The notes: generated by a model not told the origin, from the sequence alone. Numbered from the stretch's first letter, positions 1 through 7,897 are shown. The stretch: 14,497 bases of DNA from Caryophanales bacterium UBA4951 (GCA_002397465.1 DHAP01000027.1:13946-28442), one strand, 5' to 3'. Made by a program: numbers and translations.

Positions 1-740
1 AGAGGCACCATCGAGTTCAAGGTCTTGTTCTCGATCACTTCGTCATATTGTCCCTCGATGGCTTTGCCGTCTTTGTCGAGTTTGGGTTTAGAGGTCGAGA
101 CATCCATCTTTATCGGGTAACGGATGTAGTCGCTGTATTTCTTCACGAGGTTCTCAATCGTGTAGGTATCAAGATACTGGTCATAGTCAGGGCCATCCTT
201 GACGTTCTTCTTGAGATAGACCGTGACCTCGGTGCCGCATCCGTCTTTCTTGGCGTCTTCGACCGTGTAGTCTTTGACGCCGTCGCTGGAGAAGAGATAG
301 GCGTTCTCCGAATCCGGTTTCTTGGTGAGGACGCTTACTTTATCAGCGACCATGAAGGCGCTGTAAAAGCCGACGCCGAACTGGCCGATGATGTTCATGT
401 CCTGCTTCTCTTTGGCTTCCTTGAACTTCTTGGCGAAGTCCTTGGAACCGCTCTTGGCGATGGTGCCTAGATTCGAGACAAGTTCTTTCTTGTCCATGCC
501 GACGCCATTGTCCTTGATGGTTAAGGAACGGGCCTTTTTATCGATGATAATGTCTATTTGATGGTCGATCTGCGGATATTTCTCGTTGCCGTTCAAAGAC
601 AAGTAACGGTACTTGTCGATGGCGTCGCTGGCGTTGGAGATGATTTCCCTGAGGAAAATGTCCTTGTTGGTGTAAATCGAATTGATCATCAGGTTCAGAA
701 GTTCTTTGGACTCTGTTTCAAACTCTTTGGTTTCTTTCAT
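1..740 (-). CDS. htpG: Molecular chaperone HtpG (Hsp90), N-terminal part, cut by window edge
   Basis: Reverse-strand gene whose start ATG is at 740-738; 246 codons are visible before the left edge, against about 620-630 for the family, so the middle and C-terminal dimerisation domains lie outside. The visible part is the GHKL ATPase domain of bacterial Hsp90. It has the helix with E32, N36 and D39 (LREIISNASDA), the ATP-lid motif DNGVGM at residues 77-82, GTIAKSG, and the glycine-rich IGQFGVGFYSAF stretch. These are the ATP- and Mg-binding signatures of the family. HtpG is a cytosolic ATP-dependent chaperone. The start is supported by an AGGAG about 8 bases upstream (AAGAGGAGTCAAGAC). A promoter overlapped by a CIRCE element lies just upstream, which points to HrcA heat-shock control. 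The gene is not functionally linked to the sugar genes beside it. Identification is near certain; only the truncation limits it. Confidence 0.96.
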   Translation of the reverse strand, partial: MKETKEFETESKELLNLMINSIYTNKDIFLREIISNASDAIDKYRYLSLNGNEKYPQIDHQIDIIIDKKARSLTIKDNGVGMDKKELVSNLGTIAKSGSKDFAKKFKEAKEKQDMNIIGQFGVGFYSAFMVADKVSVLTKKPDSENAYLFSSDGVKDYTVEDAKKDGCGTEVTVYLKKNVKDGPDYDQYLDTYTIENLVKKYSDYIRYPIKMDVSTSKPKLDKDGKAIEGQYDEVIENKTLNSMVP

Positions 741-771
741 GTCTTGACTCCTCTTTTTGTTATCGAAAGGT

Positions 772-799
772 ACTATAACACGCAATTTAGCACTGTAAA
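772..799 (-). promoter_or_regulatory. Predicted sigma-A promoter of htpG
   Basis: Read on the minus strand there is a -35 TTTACA (799-794; five of six match TTGACA) and a -10 TATAGT (777-772; five of six match TATAAT) separated by 16 bp. The start of transcription would fall about 25-30 bases upstream of the htpG ATG, leaving room for its AGGAG ribosome binding site. The -35 lies inside the CIRCE element, so HrcA binding would block RNA polymerase. Predicted from sequence only. Confidence 0.7.
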
Positions 800-813
800 G
801 GGCTGAGTGCCAA
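787..813 (-). promoter_or_regulatory. CIRCE heat-shock operator (HrcA binding site)
   Basis: The sequence TTAGCACTG-N9-GAGTGCCAA matches the CIRCE consensus TTAGCACTC-N9-GAGTGCTAA with one mismatch in each 9-base arm and the exact 9-base spacer. It overlaps the -35 of the predicted htpG promoter. CIRCE is the operator of the heat-shock repressor HrcA, so htpG here is predicted to be HrcA-repressed and induced by protein-folding stress. The 787-813 element faces htpG; the terminator of the sugar operon lies on its other side, so htpG is its only plausible target. Confidence 0.88.
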
Positions 814-856
814 TATTCCTTCGTTTCAGTTGATTTTGTGCAATATTTTGATGCCA

Positions 857-885
857 ACAAAAAAAGGAACGGTCACCCGTTCCTT
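857..885 (-). terminator. Rho-independent terminator of the glucuronate operon
   Basis: On the minus strand a perfect 9-bp stem, AAGGAACGG / CCGTTCCTT, encloses a four-base loop (GTGA) and runs into a tract of seven T (865-859). It sits 14 bases after the kdgK stop codon and closes the operon. It also isolates htpG from read-through. Confidence 0.93.
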
Positions 886-898
886 GCGTTCTTGTTGA

Positions 899-1915
899 TT
901 AGCGGACGACGCGGCCTGAGCCATCCCCACCCATCAAAGTCTCGACTTCCTTGACTTCGACGTGGTTGTAATCGCCGGGGATCGTGTGTTTGAGGGCCGA
1001 TGCGGCTGCGGCAAACTCGATGGCTTGCTGCTTATTATCGTAATGGGTCAAACCATAGATGAGACCCGCGGAGAAGGAATCTCCGGCCCCCACCCTATCG
1101 ACGATATCGATGTCGTAGTGTTTTGAGAGATAGAACTTTCCTTCGGTGTATAAACAGCAGCTCCAGCCGTTGTTGGAGGCGCTACGTGACTCACGTAAGG
1201 AGGTGCCGGCACCCTTGAAGCCATATTGCTCGCAAAGCTTTTTGAGCATGACCTCGTAACGGGAGGAATCGATCTTGCCAGAGGTCACATCCTCATCGAG
1301 CTTGAAGCCTAAGCAGGCTTGGGCGTCTTCTTCGTTGCCGATCACATAATCGACGTATTTCATAAGAGGGATCAGGCAGTCCTGAGCCTCTTTCTTGCTC
1401 CAGAGTTTGGAACGGAAGTTGAGGTCGAAGGAAGCGGTGATGCCCATTTCTTTGGCAGTCTTGAGGGCCTTGGCGGTCAACTCTCTCGCCTTTAAAGAAA
1501 TAGCGGGCGTGATGCCTGAGACATGAAGCCATGAGCAATCAGAGAGCAGCTTCTTGAAGTCGAACTCCGAGGCATCGGCCTCAGCTATCGAGGAGTGGGC
1601 TCTATCATAGACGACCTTGGAAGGCCTCATCGAGCAGCCGGTCTCGAGATAATAGATTCCTAGTCTCTCGCCGCCGCGGATGATCTTGGAGGTGTCGACC
1701 CCATATTCCCTTAAGGAATTGAGGGCGGAGTCCCCAAGGGGGTTGGATGGAAGCTTGCTGATGAAGGCGGCCTCGCAGCCATAGTTGGCTAAGGAGACGG
1801 CCACGTTAGCCTCGCCACCGCCATAATTGACGTCGAAGCTCTTGGCTTGGACGAAACGTTCGTACCCAGGAGTCGAAAGACGAAGCATCAATTCGCCTAA
1901 AGTCGCGTATTTCAT
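899..1915 (-). CDS. kdgK: 2-keto-3-deoxygluconate (KDG) kinase, PfkB family
   Basis: Phosphorylates 2-keto-3-deoxygluconate to KDPG with ATP in the cytoplasm, the penultimate step of glucuronate breakdown. The 338-residue product has the PfkB (ribokinase-like) signatures: a sugar-binding NYGGGEANVAVSLANYG stretch near residues 30-46, and the C-terminal DRVGAGDSFSAG motif whose D279 is the expected catalytic base next to the anion hole GAGD. Length is typical for the family. The substrate is assigned mainly from context: it directly follows eda (2-bp gap) and completes the pathway from uxaC, uxuB and uxuA. Its ribosome binding site (GGGAGG) lies inside the end of eda, so the two are probably translationally coupled. 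It is the last gene of the operon and is followed by a terminator. From sequence alone another sugar kinase such as fructokinase would be possible, but no other KDG kinase is present. Confidence 0.9.
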   Translation of the reverse strand: MKYATLGELMLRLSTPGYERFVQAKSFDVNYGGGEANVAVSLANYGCEAAFISKLPSNPLGDSALNSLREYGVDTSKIIRGGERLGIYYLETGCSMRPSKVVYDRAHSSIAEADASEFDFKKLLSDCSWLHVSGITPAISLKARELTAKALKTAKEMGITASFDLNFRSKLWSKKEAQDCLIPLMKYVDYVIGNEEDAQACLGFKLDEDVTSGKIDSSRYEVMLKKLCEQYGFKGAGTSLRESRSASNNGWSCCLYTEGKFYLSKHYDIDIVDRVGAGDSFSAGLIYGLTHYDNKQQAIEFAAAASALKHTIPGDYNHVEVKEVETLMGGDGSGRVVR

Positions 1916-1917
1916 CT

Positions 1918-2568
1918 TTACTTGCCCTCCCTGGCTTCTTTGACCAAGCGCACGAATTCGGCGGCGCGCTTAGTGATCTCTTCGTAGTTTCCGGTTTTGG
2001 CGGGTTCGGTCAAAGAACCGCCGGTGCCTAAGGCGACCGCGCCGGCTTTGATCCAGTCTTTGGCGTTGGCCTCGCTCACTCCGCCCGTCGGCATGAGATT
2101 AGCCTGCGGAAGCGGTCCGTGGACGGCTTTTAGATAAGCCGGGCCAGCAGAGGATCCTGGGAAGACTTTGATCACGTCGACGCCCGCTTTGAGGGCGGTG
2201 ATGATCTCGGTGATGGTAAAGCATCCGGCCATATATGGTATCTGGTAGAGGTTGCAGAGTTCGGCGGTCGCCTTATCAAAAGACGGCGAGACGATGAACT
2301 TCGCTCCCGCTAAGATGGCGATTCTCGCCGTGGCATCATCCAAAACGGTGCCGGCCCCGACGATGTAGGAGCCATCGTCGTGGTCAGAGAGCTCTTTGAT
2401 GAGTCTGTCGGCACCCGGAACGGTAAATGTGACTTCAAGGCCGATGATTCCGCCTTTGACGCAGGCTGCCGAGATCTTTTTGGCGACCTCGAGGTCCTCG
2501 CCTCTGATGACGGCGATGACGCCGTTGGAGGTCAATTTCTCCAAAGTTTTGATTTTCTCAAAAGCCAT
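1918..2568 (-). CDS. eda: KDPG aldolase (2-keto-3-deoxy-6-phosphogluconate aldolase)
   Basis: Class I aldolase that cleaves KDPG to pyruvate and glyceraldehyde 3-phosphate, feeding glucuronate carbon into glycolysis. The 216-residue protein is the normal size for a single-domain (beta/alpha)8 Eda. Visible active-site residues are E45 in GLEVTFTVPGA (matching Glu45 of the E. coli enzyme), the Schiff-base lysine K134 in DVIKVFPGS, and the phosphate-binding PTGGVSEAN...GTGGSL loops near the C-terminus. The start ATG (2568-2566) is preceded by AGGAG at a good spacing. It lies 15 bp after uxaC and 2 bp before kdgK in the operon. Some family members also cleave 4-hydroxy-2-oxoglutarate, which is a possible side activity. 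Confidence 0.95.
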   Translation of the reverse strand: MAFEKIKTLEKLTSNGVIAVIRGEDLEVAKKISAACVKGGIIGLEVTFTVPGADRLIKELSDHDDGSYIVGAGTVLDDATARIAILAGAKFIVSPSFDKATAELCNLYQIPYMAGCFTITEIITALKAGVDVIKVFPGSSAGPAYLKAVHGPLPQANLMPTGGVSEANAKDWIKAGAVALGTGGSLTEPAKTGNYEEITKRAAEFVRLVKEAREGK

Positions 2569-2583
2569 AAAATATCTCCTTTG

Positions 2584-3990
2584 TTATTTATTGTAGAAAT
2601 ACGACTTGGCATTATTGTAGCAAATATCCGCGACGAGTTTTTTAAGATAATCGATGTCCTCCGGATAATGTCCTTCATCCACCAGTTTGGCGATGTAGGA
2701 GCAAAGGATCCTTCGGAAGTAGTCATGACGTGGATAAGACAAGAAGCTTCTGGAGTCGGTTACCATTCCGACGAAGTTGGACAAAAGCCCCGTATTGGAT
2801 ATGAGCTCAAGCCTTTCTTTGATGCTGGAATAGCAATCGTTGAACCACCAGGCGGCACCCATCTGAACCTGTCCTTTGACCGCCCCTGGGAAGGAGTTGG
2901 CCAAGACAGACAAAGCGAGTTCGTCTTTGGGGTTGAGGTTATAGATGATGGTCTTTGGAAGGGCCTCGTTTTCATCAAGCTTGTTGAGCAATGAAGCGAT
3001 GGCCATGATCGAATCATCGTCTCTCACACAGTCATAACCGCTATCGGGCCCAAGGAGCTTGTAGCGGCGTTTTGCGACGTTTCTATAGGCTCCGACGTGG
3101 TATTGCTGGACCATGCCGTGCTTATGGTATGCTTCGCCTAAGTGCGCTAAGAGGGTGCTCTTATAGGCGTCTATCTCTTCATTTGATAAGGGCTTACCCT
3201 CATAAGCGTTCTTATAGGCAAGCGACGATAGCTCACTAGATGGCTCATGATAATGGAAGCCTTCCAAGCTATGGTCGCTTGCAAGGCAGCCCTCATTGAG
3301 GAAGAAGTCCAAACGCTTATCGATTTCCTCAAGCAACATCGTGAATGACGAGATGGGTTTATCGATGAGTTTCTCGAACCTTCTTATACAAGGAAGGAAG
3401 GCCTCGTTATCGATCTTGATGAAGGAATCTGGCCTCCAGCAAGGACGGACCTCGATCTTGAAGGAGCCATCCTTCTTCAAGGCCTGATGATAATGAAGAT
3501 CGTCTAATGGGTCGTCGGTGGTGAAGACTTCTTTGACATTCGATATCTCCATCATCTTGCGGGCGCTCAGACTCTTGAGCTTCTCGTTGGCCTCGTCATA
3601 GATCCTCTCCGCGTTCTTGATGGATAAGGTCTCATTGATCCCAAAGTAATGACGGAGCTCAAGATGGCACCATTCATAGATGGGGTTGCCGATGAAGGAA
3701 GGCAAAGCCTCGGCGAACTTCATGAACTTTTCTTTGTCGGAAGCCTTTCCGGTGATGTACTTCTCATCGATGCCAGCCTCACGCATCAGCCTCCATTTGT
3801 AATGATCGCCATGCCCATTATCAAAAAGCCAGCACTGGGTGAGGTTCTGATAATATTTGTCCTCATAGATCTCCGAGGGCTGAAGGTGGCAATGGAAATC
3901 GAAAATAGGCTCTTGCTTGGCCGTCTCTTCGTAGAGTTCGACGGCCAGGGCGGAATCGAGAAGATATGTTGTGGAAAGGAATTTGTCCAT
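2584..3990 (-). CDS. uxaC: Glucuronate isomerase
   Basis: Isomerises D-glucuronate to D-fructuronate (and in many bacteria D-galacturonate to D-tagaturonate), the entry step of the Ashwell pathway. The 468-residue product has the family's usual length and N-terminal signature FDFHCHLQPSEI, with metal-type residues H33 and H35 of the amidohydrolase fold. This is followed by GDHYKWRLMREAGI, a hallmark of UxaC. The C-terminal part has the conserved MGAAWWFND and TDSRSFLSYPRHDYFRRIL stretches. The ATG at 3990-3988 is preceded by AGGGGA with a 7-base spacer. It is fourth in the operon, 14 bp after the SDR gene and 15 bp before eda. Since no uxaA or uxaB occurs here, its role in this locus should be glucuronate rather than galacturonate catabolism. 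Confidence 0.97.
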   Translation of the reverse strand: MDKFLSTTYLLDSALAVELYEETAKQEPIFDFHCHLQPSEIYEDKYYQNLTQCWLFDNGHGDHYKWRLMREAGIDEKYITGKASDKEKFMKFAEALPSFIGNPIYEWCHLELRHYFGINETLSIKNAERIYDEANEKLKSLSARKMMEISNVKEVFTTDDPLDDLHYHQALKKDGSFKIEVRPCWRPDSFIKIDNEAFLPCIRRFEKLIDKPISSFTMLLEEIDKRLDFFLNEGCLASDHSLEGFHYHEPSSELSSLAYKNAYEGKPLSNEEIDAYKSTLLAHLGEAYHKHGMVQQYHVGAYRNVAKRRYKLLGPDSGYDCVRDDDSIMAIASLLNKLDENEALPKTIIYNLNPKDELALSVLANSFPGAVKGQVQMGAAWWFNDCYSSIKERLELISNTGLLSNFVGMVTDSRSFLSYPRHDYFRRILCSYIAKLVDEGHYPEDIDYLKKLVADICYNNAKSYFYNK

Positions 3991-4004
3991 GCTCAGTCCC
4001 CTAT

Positions 4005-4859
4005 TTATACGCCATGGTAGGCGTTGAAGCCACCGTCGATCGGCATGACGATGCCGGTGACGAAACTCGAAGCCTTGTCATCAAGCAAGAAGAAGGTCGG
4101 TCCGATGAGCTCTTTGGCTTCGCCGAATCTTCCGAATGGGGTGGCGGCAAGGATCTTGCCGGTCCTCGCGGTCGGAGTGCCATCCTTGTTCCAGAGCAAA
4201 GCGGCGTTCTGGGCGGTGCTCAAGAAGCCCGGGGCGATGGCGTTGACTCTGATTCCCGTGTGGGAGAAATGGACCGCCAGCCACTCCGTGAAGTTGGAGA
4301 TGCCGGCTTTGGCCGCGCTATAGGCTGGGATCTTGGTAAGAGGGGCGAAGGCATTCATGCTCGAGATGTTGAGGATGCTGCCGGCTTTCTTTTCGACCAT
4401 GTCGGTCGCGAACTCCTGGGTCGGAAGCAAGGTTCCGATGAAGTTGAGGTTGAAGACGAACTCGACGCCCTCTTGCTTCAAATCGAAGAAGGTGGTGTCG
4501 GCCTCACTCTTTTTCTCTTCGTAGTACTCCTGGCTCGAGGTGGCCTTTGGCGAGTTGCCGCCGGCTCCGTTGATAAGGATGTCGCAAGGGCCTAAGTCCT
4601 TGGTGATTCTTTCATGAGCGGCCTTGAGCGAGGCTTTGTCGAGGACATTGGCCCCGTAGCCTTTGGCGATGCCCCCGTCTTTGACGATCTCTTGGGCATA
4701 GGCATCGGCCTTCTCTTCGTTAAGATCAAGAAGGGCGACTTTGGCTCCGGCGGCCGAAAGGGCCTCCGCGAGCATTGAGCAGATGACTCCGCCGGCGCCG
4801 GTCACGACCGCGACCTTTCCCGAGAAATCACACTGTAACGGCAAATCTGTTTTTTTCAT
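4005..4859 (-). CDS. uxuB: SDR-family D-fructuronate reductase (D-mannonate oxidoreductase)
   Basis: Predicted to reduce fructuronate to D-mannonate with NADH. It is a 284-residue classical short-chain dehydrogenase, not the unrelated long-chain UxuB of E. coli; the SDR type is the one known in Bacillus. Visible features are the Rossmann loop TGAGGVICS (residues 20-28, with Cys where most SDRs have the third Gly), and an acidic D45 at the end of strand 2, which favours NAD(H). Also seen are INGAGG, the catalytic serine in NISSMNAF (S166/S167), and Y180-x-x-x-K184. The C-terminus has the GIRVNAIAPGF loop and GIVMPIDGG. A perfect AGGAGG lies upstream of the ATG. The gene sits between uxuA (21 bp gap) and uxaC, exactly where this step is needed. 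The substrate is inferred from context; 2-keto-3-deoxygluconate dehydrogenases of the same superfamily are the main alternative. Confidence 0.9.
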   Translation of the reverse strand: MKKTDLPLQCDFSGKVAVVTGAGGVICSMLAEALSAAGAKVALLDLNEEKADAYAQEIVKDGGIAKGYGANVLDKASLKAAHERITKDLGPCDILINGAGGNSPKATSSQEYYEEKKSEADTTFFDLKQEGVEFVFNLNFIGTLLPTQEFATDMVEKKAGSILNISSMNAFAPLTKIPAYSAAKAGISNFTEWLAVHFSHTGIRVNAIAPGFLSTAQNAALLWNKDGTPTARTGKILAATPFGRFGEAKELIGPTFFLLDDKASSFVTGIVMPIDGGFNAYHGV

Positions 4860-4880
4860 TGTTCTTACCTCCTGGGTAAC

Positions 4881-5924
4881 TTATTTCTTTTCTTTTTCGG
4901 CTGCTTCGAATAATCCGTTGATGTAGGCGCATCCTAGGGCTCTGTCGTATAAGCCATAGCCAGGCTTTCCTTCTTCTCCGAAGATGTTCCTTCCATGGTC
5001 GGGCCTCACATAGCCATCGAAGCCGTTGTCGACCAAGGCTTTGACGATCGCGTACATGTCGAGGGAGCCGGCTTTCGAATAGTGGCCGACCTCGGTGAAG
5101 GAGTCGTCTTTGCCTTCATAGAGGACGTTCCTTAGGTGGGCAAAGCCAATTCTTTTTTCTTTGGCGTACTTGCCCGCCATATGGACGATGTCATTGCATC
5201 TGCAGGCCCCGAATGAGCCAGTGCATAAGGTCATGCCGTTCATCGGAGAGGGAACCTCTTTGAACAAGAGATCCAAATCCTTCTCGTTGGAGACGATCCT
5301 CGGAAGCCCGAAGACGTCCCATGGGGGGTCGTCAGGATGGACCGCCATCATGATCCCGTATTTCTCGCAGGTCGGCATGATAGCTTTGAGGAAGTAGACC
5401 ATATTGGCCCGTAACTGCTCATGGCTTACATGGGAGTATTGCTTGAGTAATCCCTGTAATTCATCGCTGGAATAGGATTCGTCCCATCCAGGCAGATGAA
5501 GGTTGTTGGGGTCGAGTTTTGCGAAGTCGTCCGCAGAATACGATAGGGACACCGAACCGTCTTCGTTCACATGATGAAGGTTGGTTCTCAGCCAATCGAA
5601 GACCGGCATGAAGTTGTAGCAGACGCACTTGACGCCATTGTCGCCGCAGACCTCAAGGTTATGGATGAAGGCGGCGATGTGCTTATCGCGTTTGGAGGTG
5701 CCGAGCTTGATGTCCTCGCTCACGGGGATCGATTCGATGACCTCCATCTCGAGGCCGCTTTCATTGACGACTTTCTTAAGATGGGAGAGTGAGTAGAAGG
5801 ACCACTCCTCACCCGGTTTCACATCGTATAAGGATGTGACTACGCCAGAGAGGTTTGGTATTTGGCGGAGGTAAGAAAGAGGTATTGAGTCTTTCTCTCC
5901 GTACCAGCGGAATGTCAGTTTCAT
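4881..5924 (-). CDS. uxuA: Mannonate dehydratase
   Basis: Dehydrates D-mannonate to 2-keto-3-deoxygluconate; members use a divalent metal such as Mn2+. The 347-residue product has the expected active-site motifs of a UxuA-type TIM barrel: HPDDPP (H196), LCTGSFG (C234), FAHLRN (H263) and RPDHGR (D309-H310). I chose the ATG at 5924-5922 because the protein then begins MKLTFRWYG, as family members do, and AGGAG lies 11 bases upstream. An in-frame start at 6011 would add 29 residues read entirely from within the transporter gene. The start overlaps the transporter stop codon as ATGA, so translation is probably coupled. Second gene of the operon. Confidence 0.96.
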   Translation of the reverse strand: MKLTFRWYGEKDSIPLSYLRQIPNLSGVVTSLYDVKPGEEWSFYSLSHLKKVVNESGLEMEVIESIPVSEDIKLGTSKRDKHIAAFIHNLEVCGDNGVKCVCYNFMPVFDWLRTNLHHVNEDGSVSLSYSADDFAKLDPNNLHLPGWDESYSSDELQGLLKQYSHVSHEQLRANMVYFLKAIMPTCEKYGIMMAVHPDDPPWDVFGLPRIVSNEKDLDLLFKEVPSPMNGMTLCTGSFGACRCNDIVHMAGKYAKEKRIGFAHLRNVLYEGKDDSFTEVGHYSKAGSLDMYAIVKALVDNGFDGYVRPDHGRNIFGEEGKPGYGLYDRALGCAYINGLFEAAEKEKK

Positions 5925-7807
5925 TGTTGTTCGTTCTCCTTGATTCTGTATTGTTCGGGGATGGCGATGGCCTTGGATGAGGCCACTTCGAAGGTCTTCT
6001 CTTTGCCGCACCAGACCTTCTGGTAAAGCTTATCGAAGAAGTTATCTTTCTTCGGCGGGATGATCTCGCCGGTTTTCTTGTTCTTGCGGACTTTCTCTTT
6101 CGGGATGAACTCGGCCGGGACTTGGTCAATCTCGGTCCAGGTCTTCATGGCTTCATCTTTGCTCATGCCACCGGCGATGGCTTCCTTCCGGACCGCGTTG
6201 ACGGCCTGGATCTCTCTGAGCTTCTCGCCCGAGAGTTCATAGAAGTGCATGCTGATGAGGGTGATGATCCATGAGATCATCGGAAGCAAGCAGATGGTGA
6301 TGATGGCGGACAATCTGACTCCGGCGTAATTCGAGTCCACGATGGCGCTGGTATCCATGCCGCTTGAAGGCAAGGCTCCGCCTAACCCAGGGATGAGATT
6401 GACCGTGAAGAGGGTCGTGAAGACGGTGGCTAAGGAGGAGACGAGCTTATCGATCAATGAGAAGATCGTGCCCATGATGCCTGGGACGTAATTGCCCGAA
6501 CGGTAGGTCTCATAGTCGGTGCAGTCGGCAACCATCGGGATGCACATCTCGCTGCAGCAGTTGTAGGCGCCGTAACCGCATCCATATAAGACGATCCAGC
6601 AGATGGTGAAGAGGTTTATGGTGAGATACATCTTGTTGCTGTCGTCCCATCTAAGCAAGGTCAGGACTTTGTCAGGATCGGTCGGATCCCAGATGAGGAG
6701 CATGATGACCAAGCCTATATAGATAAGGAAGGCGATCGCGGTGTATTGGACGATGGCCCGTTTCTGGCCTTTGTTCGAAGCGGTCTTGGTACCCGCTAAG
6801 AAGAAGGCGCCCATGAAGACGAACGAGAGAACGTAGATAGGGAGATATAGTCCGTTATAGGAGGAGCCGGACTGTTTCATCATGATGTCATAGAGAAGAT
6901 AGGCCACGGTGCCGGATGTCGCGATGGTCGAGGCTAGTTTATTGAAGCCTGAGGACAAGACGAGCCACCTGATCTGCGAATTGCCTTTGATGATGCCGGC
7001 GTAGTCTTTGATGGTGGCTGGTTTGGCGTTCGCGTCAACGCCCCAGAACTTGGCATTGTCTTTGCTCCAGATGGCGAAGACCGCCATCGCGGTGTAGATA
7101 AACGAGAAGATAATGACGATTGGGACGAGGATGTTGTAGAACTGCGGGTTATATTGGGAGCCGAGGGTCACGGTGCTGACGACGCCGTCTTTGATCTCGC
7201 TCACCTCGATGCCTGGAACGATCATCGGCAATAAGCCACTGCCGATCGCATTAACCAAGACGATGGAACCGATCATGCCGATCATGTCCCAAATGGCGAA
7301 CTGGGAACGCTGATGAGGATCGTTGGTGATGCAGGTCTGTCCGGCTTTGGTGCAGGCGCACTGGGCGGTATAGCCTAAGGTGTAGCCAATATAGCAAACG
7401 ATGAACAAGACCCAACGTAGCCATTCATATGGCACGTAACGAATGGCAAAGAACAAGCAAAGGCAAGAGATGGCCATCAAGACGTTGCCACCAACCATGA
7501 ATGGACGGAACTTGCCGAATTTGCCCCTGGTCCTGTCAATCCAGCTTCCGCATGGGGGGTCGGTGAGGCCATCGAAGATCCTCATGCCCATGACCACGAA
7601 GGAAATCGCTTGGGTCACGACGTTGATGGTAACGACGGAGATGACGCCGCCCATGAAACCGCCGAAGAGATAATAACCGCCATAATAGGCGATGAAACTC
7701 ATAAGGGCCAAATAGCAATTCGTCGCCGCGTTGTTAAACGGGAAAAGAGCGACTTGCCACTGCTTGGCTTTGTTCAGTCCTCTTTCAGACGTTGTGGTTT
7801 CTGCCAT
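5921..7807 (-). CDS. GPH-family glycoside/hexuronide:cation symporter
   Basis: Membrane symporter of the glycoside-pentoside-hexuronide family (MFS superfamily), predicted to import a glucuronide or related hexuronide with Na+ or H+. It has about twelve hydrophobic segments. The family signature after helix 2 is FDGLTDPPCGSWIDRTRGK, with D79 and D83 in the positions used for cation coupling, followed by FGKFRPF. The 628-residue length exceeds the usual 450-500 because of a charged, cytoplasmic tail of about 106 residues from about residue 523. The tail contains no histidine, so it is not the PTS IIA-like domain of LacS. The start at 7807 is supported by AAGGAGA 11 bases upstream and begins MAETTTSERG. 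A longer in-frame start at 7870 lies inside the operator and lacks a ribosome binding site. First gene of the operon, behind an AraC-type operator. The exact substrate cannot be read from the sequence; the GH2 enzyme and the pathway point to glucuronides. Confidence 0.88.
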   Translation of the reverse strand: MAETTTSERGLNKAKQWQVALFPFNNAATNCYLALMSFIAYYGGYYLFGGFMGGVISVVTINVVTQAISFVVMGMRIFDGLTDPPCGSWIDRTRGKFGKFRPFMVGGNVLMAISCLCLFFAIRYVPYEWLRWVLFIVCYIGYTLGYTAQCACTKAGQTCITNDPHQRSQFAIWDMIGMIGSIVLVNAIGSGLLPMIVPGIEVSEIKDGVVSTVTLGSQYNPQFYNILVPIVIIFSFIYTAMAVFAIWSKDNAKFWGVDANAKPATIKDYAGIIKGNSQIRWLVLSSGFNKLASTIATSGTVAYLLYDIMMKQSGSSYNGLYLPIYVLSFVFMGAFFLAGTKTASNKGQKRAIVQYTAIAFLIYIGLVIMLLIWDPTDPDKVLTLLRWDDSNKMYLTINLFTICWIVLYGCGYGAYNCCSEMCIPMVADCTDYETYRSGNYVPGIMGTIFSLIDKLVSSLATVFTTLFTVNLIPGLGGALPSSGMDTSAIVDSNYAGVRLSAIITICLLPMISWIITLISMHFYELSGEKLREIQAVNAVRKEAIAGGMSKDEAMKTWTEIDQVPAEFIPKEKVRKNKKTGEIIPPKKDNFFDKLYQKVWCGKEKTFEVASSKAIAIPEQYRIKENEQQ

Positions 7808-7841
7808 AGCTGAATAGTCTCCTTGCTTTGTGTATATGGCC

Positions 7842-7870
7842 ATTCTAGGCTTTGGATTTCCGACTACCAT
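7842..7870 (-). promoter_or_regulatory. Predicted promoter of the glucuronate operon
   Basis: On the minus strand a good -10 TAGAAT (7847-7842) has a poor -35 ATGGTA (7870-7865) at 17 bp. A poor -35 overlapped by two bases by an AraC-type half-site is what an activator-dependent promoter looks like (class II arrangement, as at araBAD). Transcription would begin about 28 bases before the transporter ATG at 7807, just upstream of AAGGAGA. Prediction only. Confidence 0.55.
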
Positions 7871-7897
7871 TGCAATGGGTGGATAAATTCATTGCAT
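7867..7897 (-). promoter_or_regulatory. Candidate AraC-family operator of the glucuronate operon
   Basis: Two direct TGCAAT half-sites read on the minus strand (7896-7891 and 7874-7869) lie exactly 22 bp apart. The promoter-proximal one is embedded in a perfect 12-bp palindrome, CCATTGCAATGG (7867-7878). The proximal half-site touches the predicted -35. AraC-family activators typically bind direct half-sites about two helical turns apart next to the -35. The same pair with the same spacing occurs before the GH2 gene (8874-8901). Assignment to the adjacent AraC-family protein is an inference from position and repetition. Confidence 0.6.

Noticed and set aside
48..806. Open frames on the plus strand across the htpG region
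   Set aside because: They are antisense to a clear Hsp90 coding sequence and to its promoter, and have no ribosome binding site or recognisable domain.
839..844. TGCAAT hexamer upstream of htpG
   Set aside because: Single copy without a partner 22 bp away and next to a heat-shock gene; most likely chance.
2380..4595. Long plus-strand open frames of about 120-210 codons over eda, uxaC and the SDR gene
   Set aside because: Antisense shadows of well-conserved enzymes; composition follows the opposite-strand codons and no start signals are seen.
5925..6011. Longer uxuA beginning at 6011
   Set aside because: The 29 extra residues are read from within the transporter gene and do not resemble family N-termini. 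The ATG at 5924 has AGGAG and the typical MKLTFRWYG beginning.
5921..6240. LacS-like PTS IIA domain fused to the symporter
   Set aside because: The tail is shorter than a IIA domain and contains no histidine that could be phosphorylated.
7808..7870. Longer transporter beginning at 7870
   Set aside because: That ATG lies inside the 12-bp palindrome of the candidate operator, has no ribosome binding site, and the extra 21 residues are read through the predicted -10.
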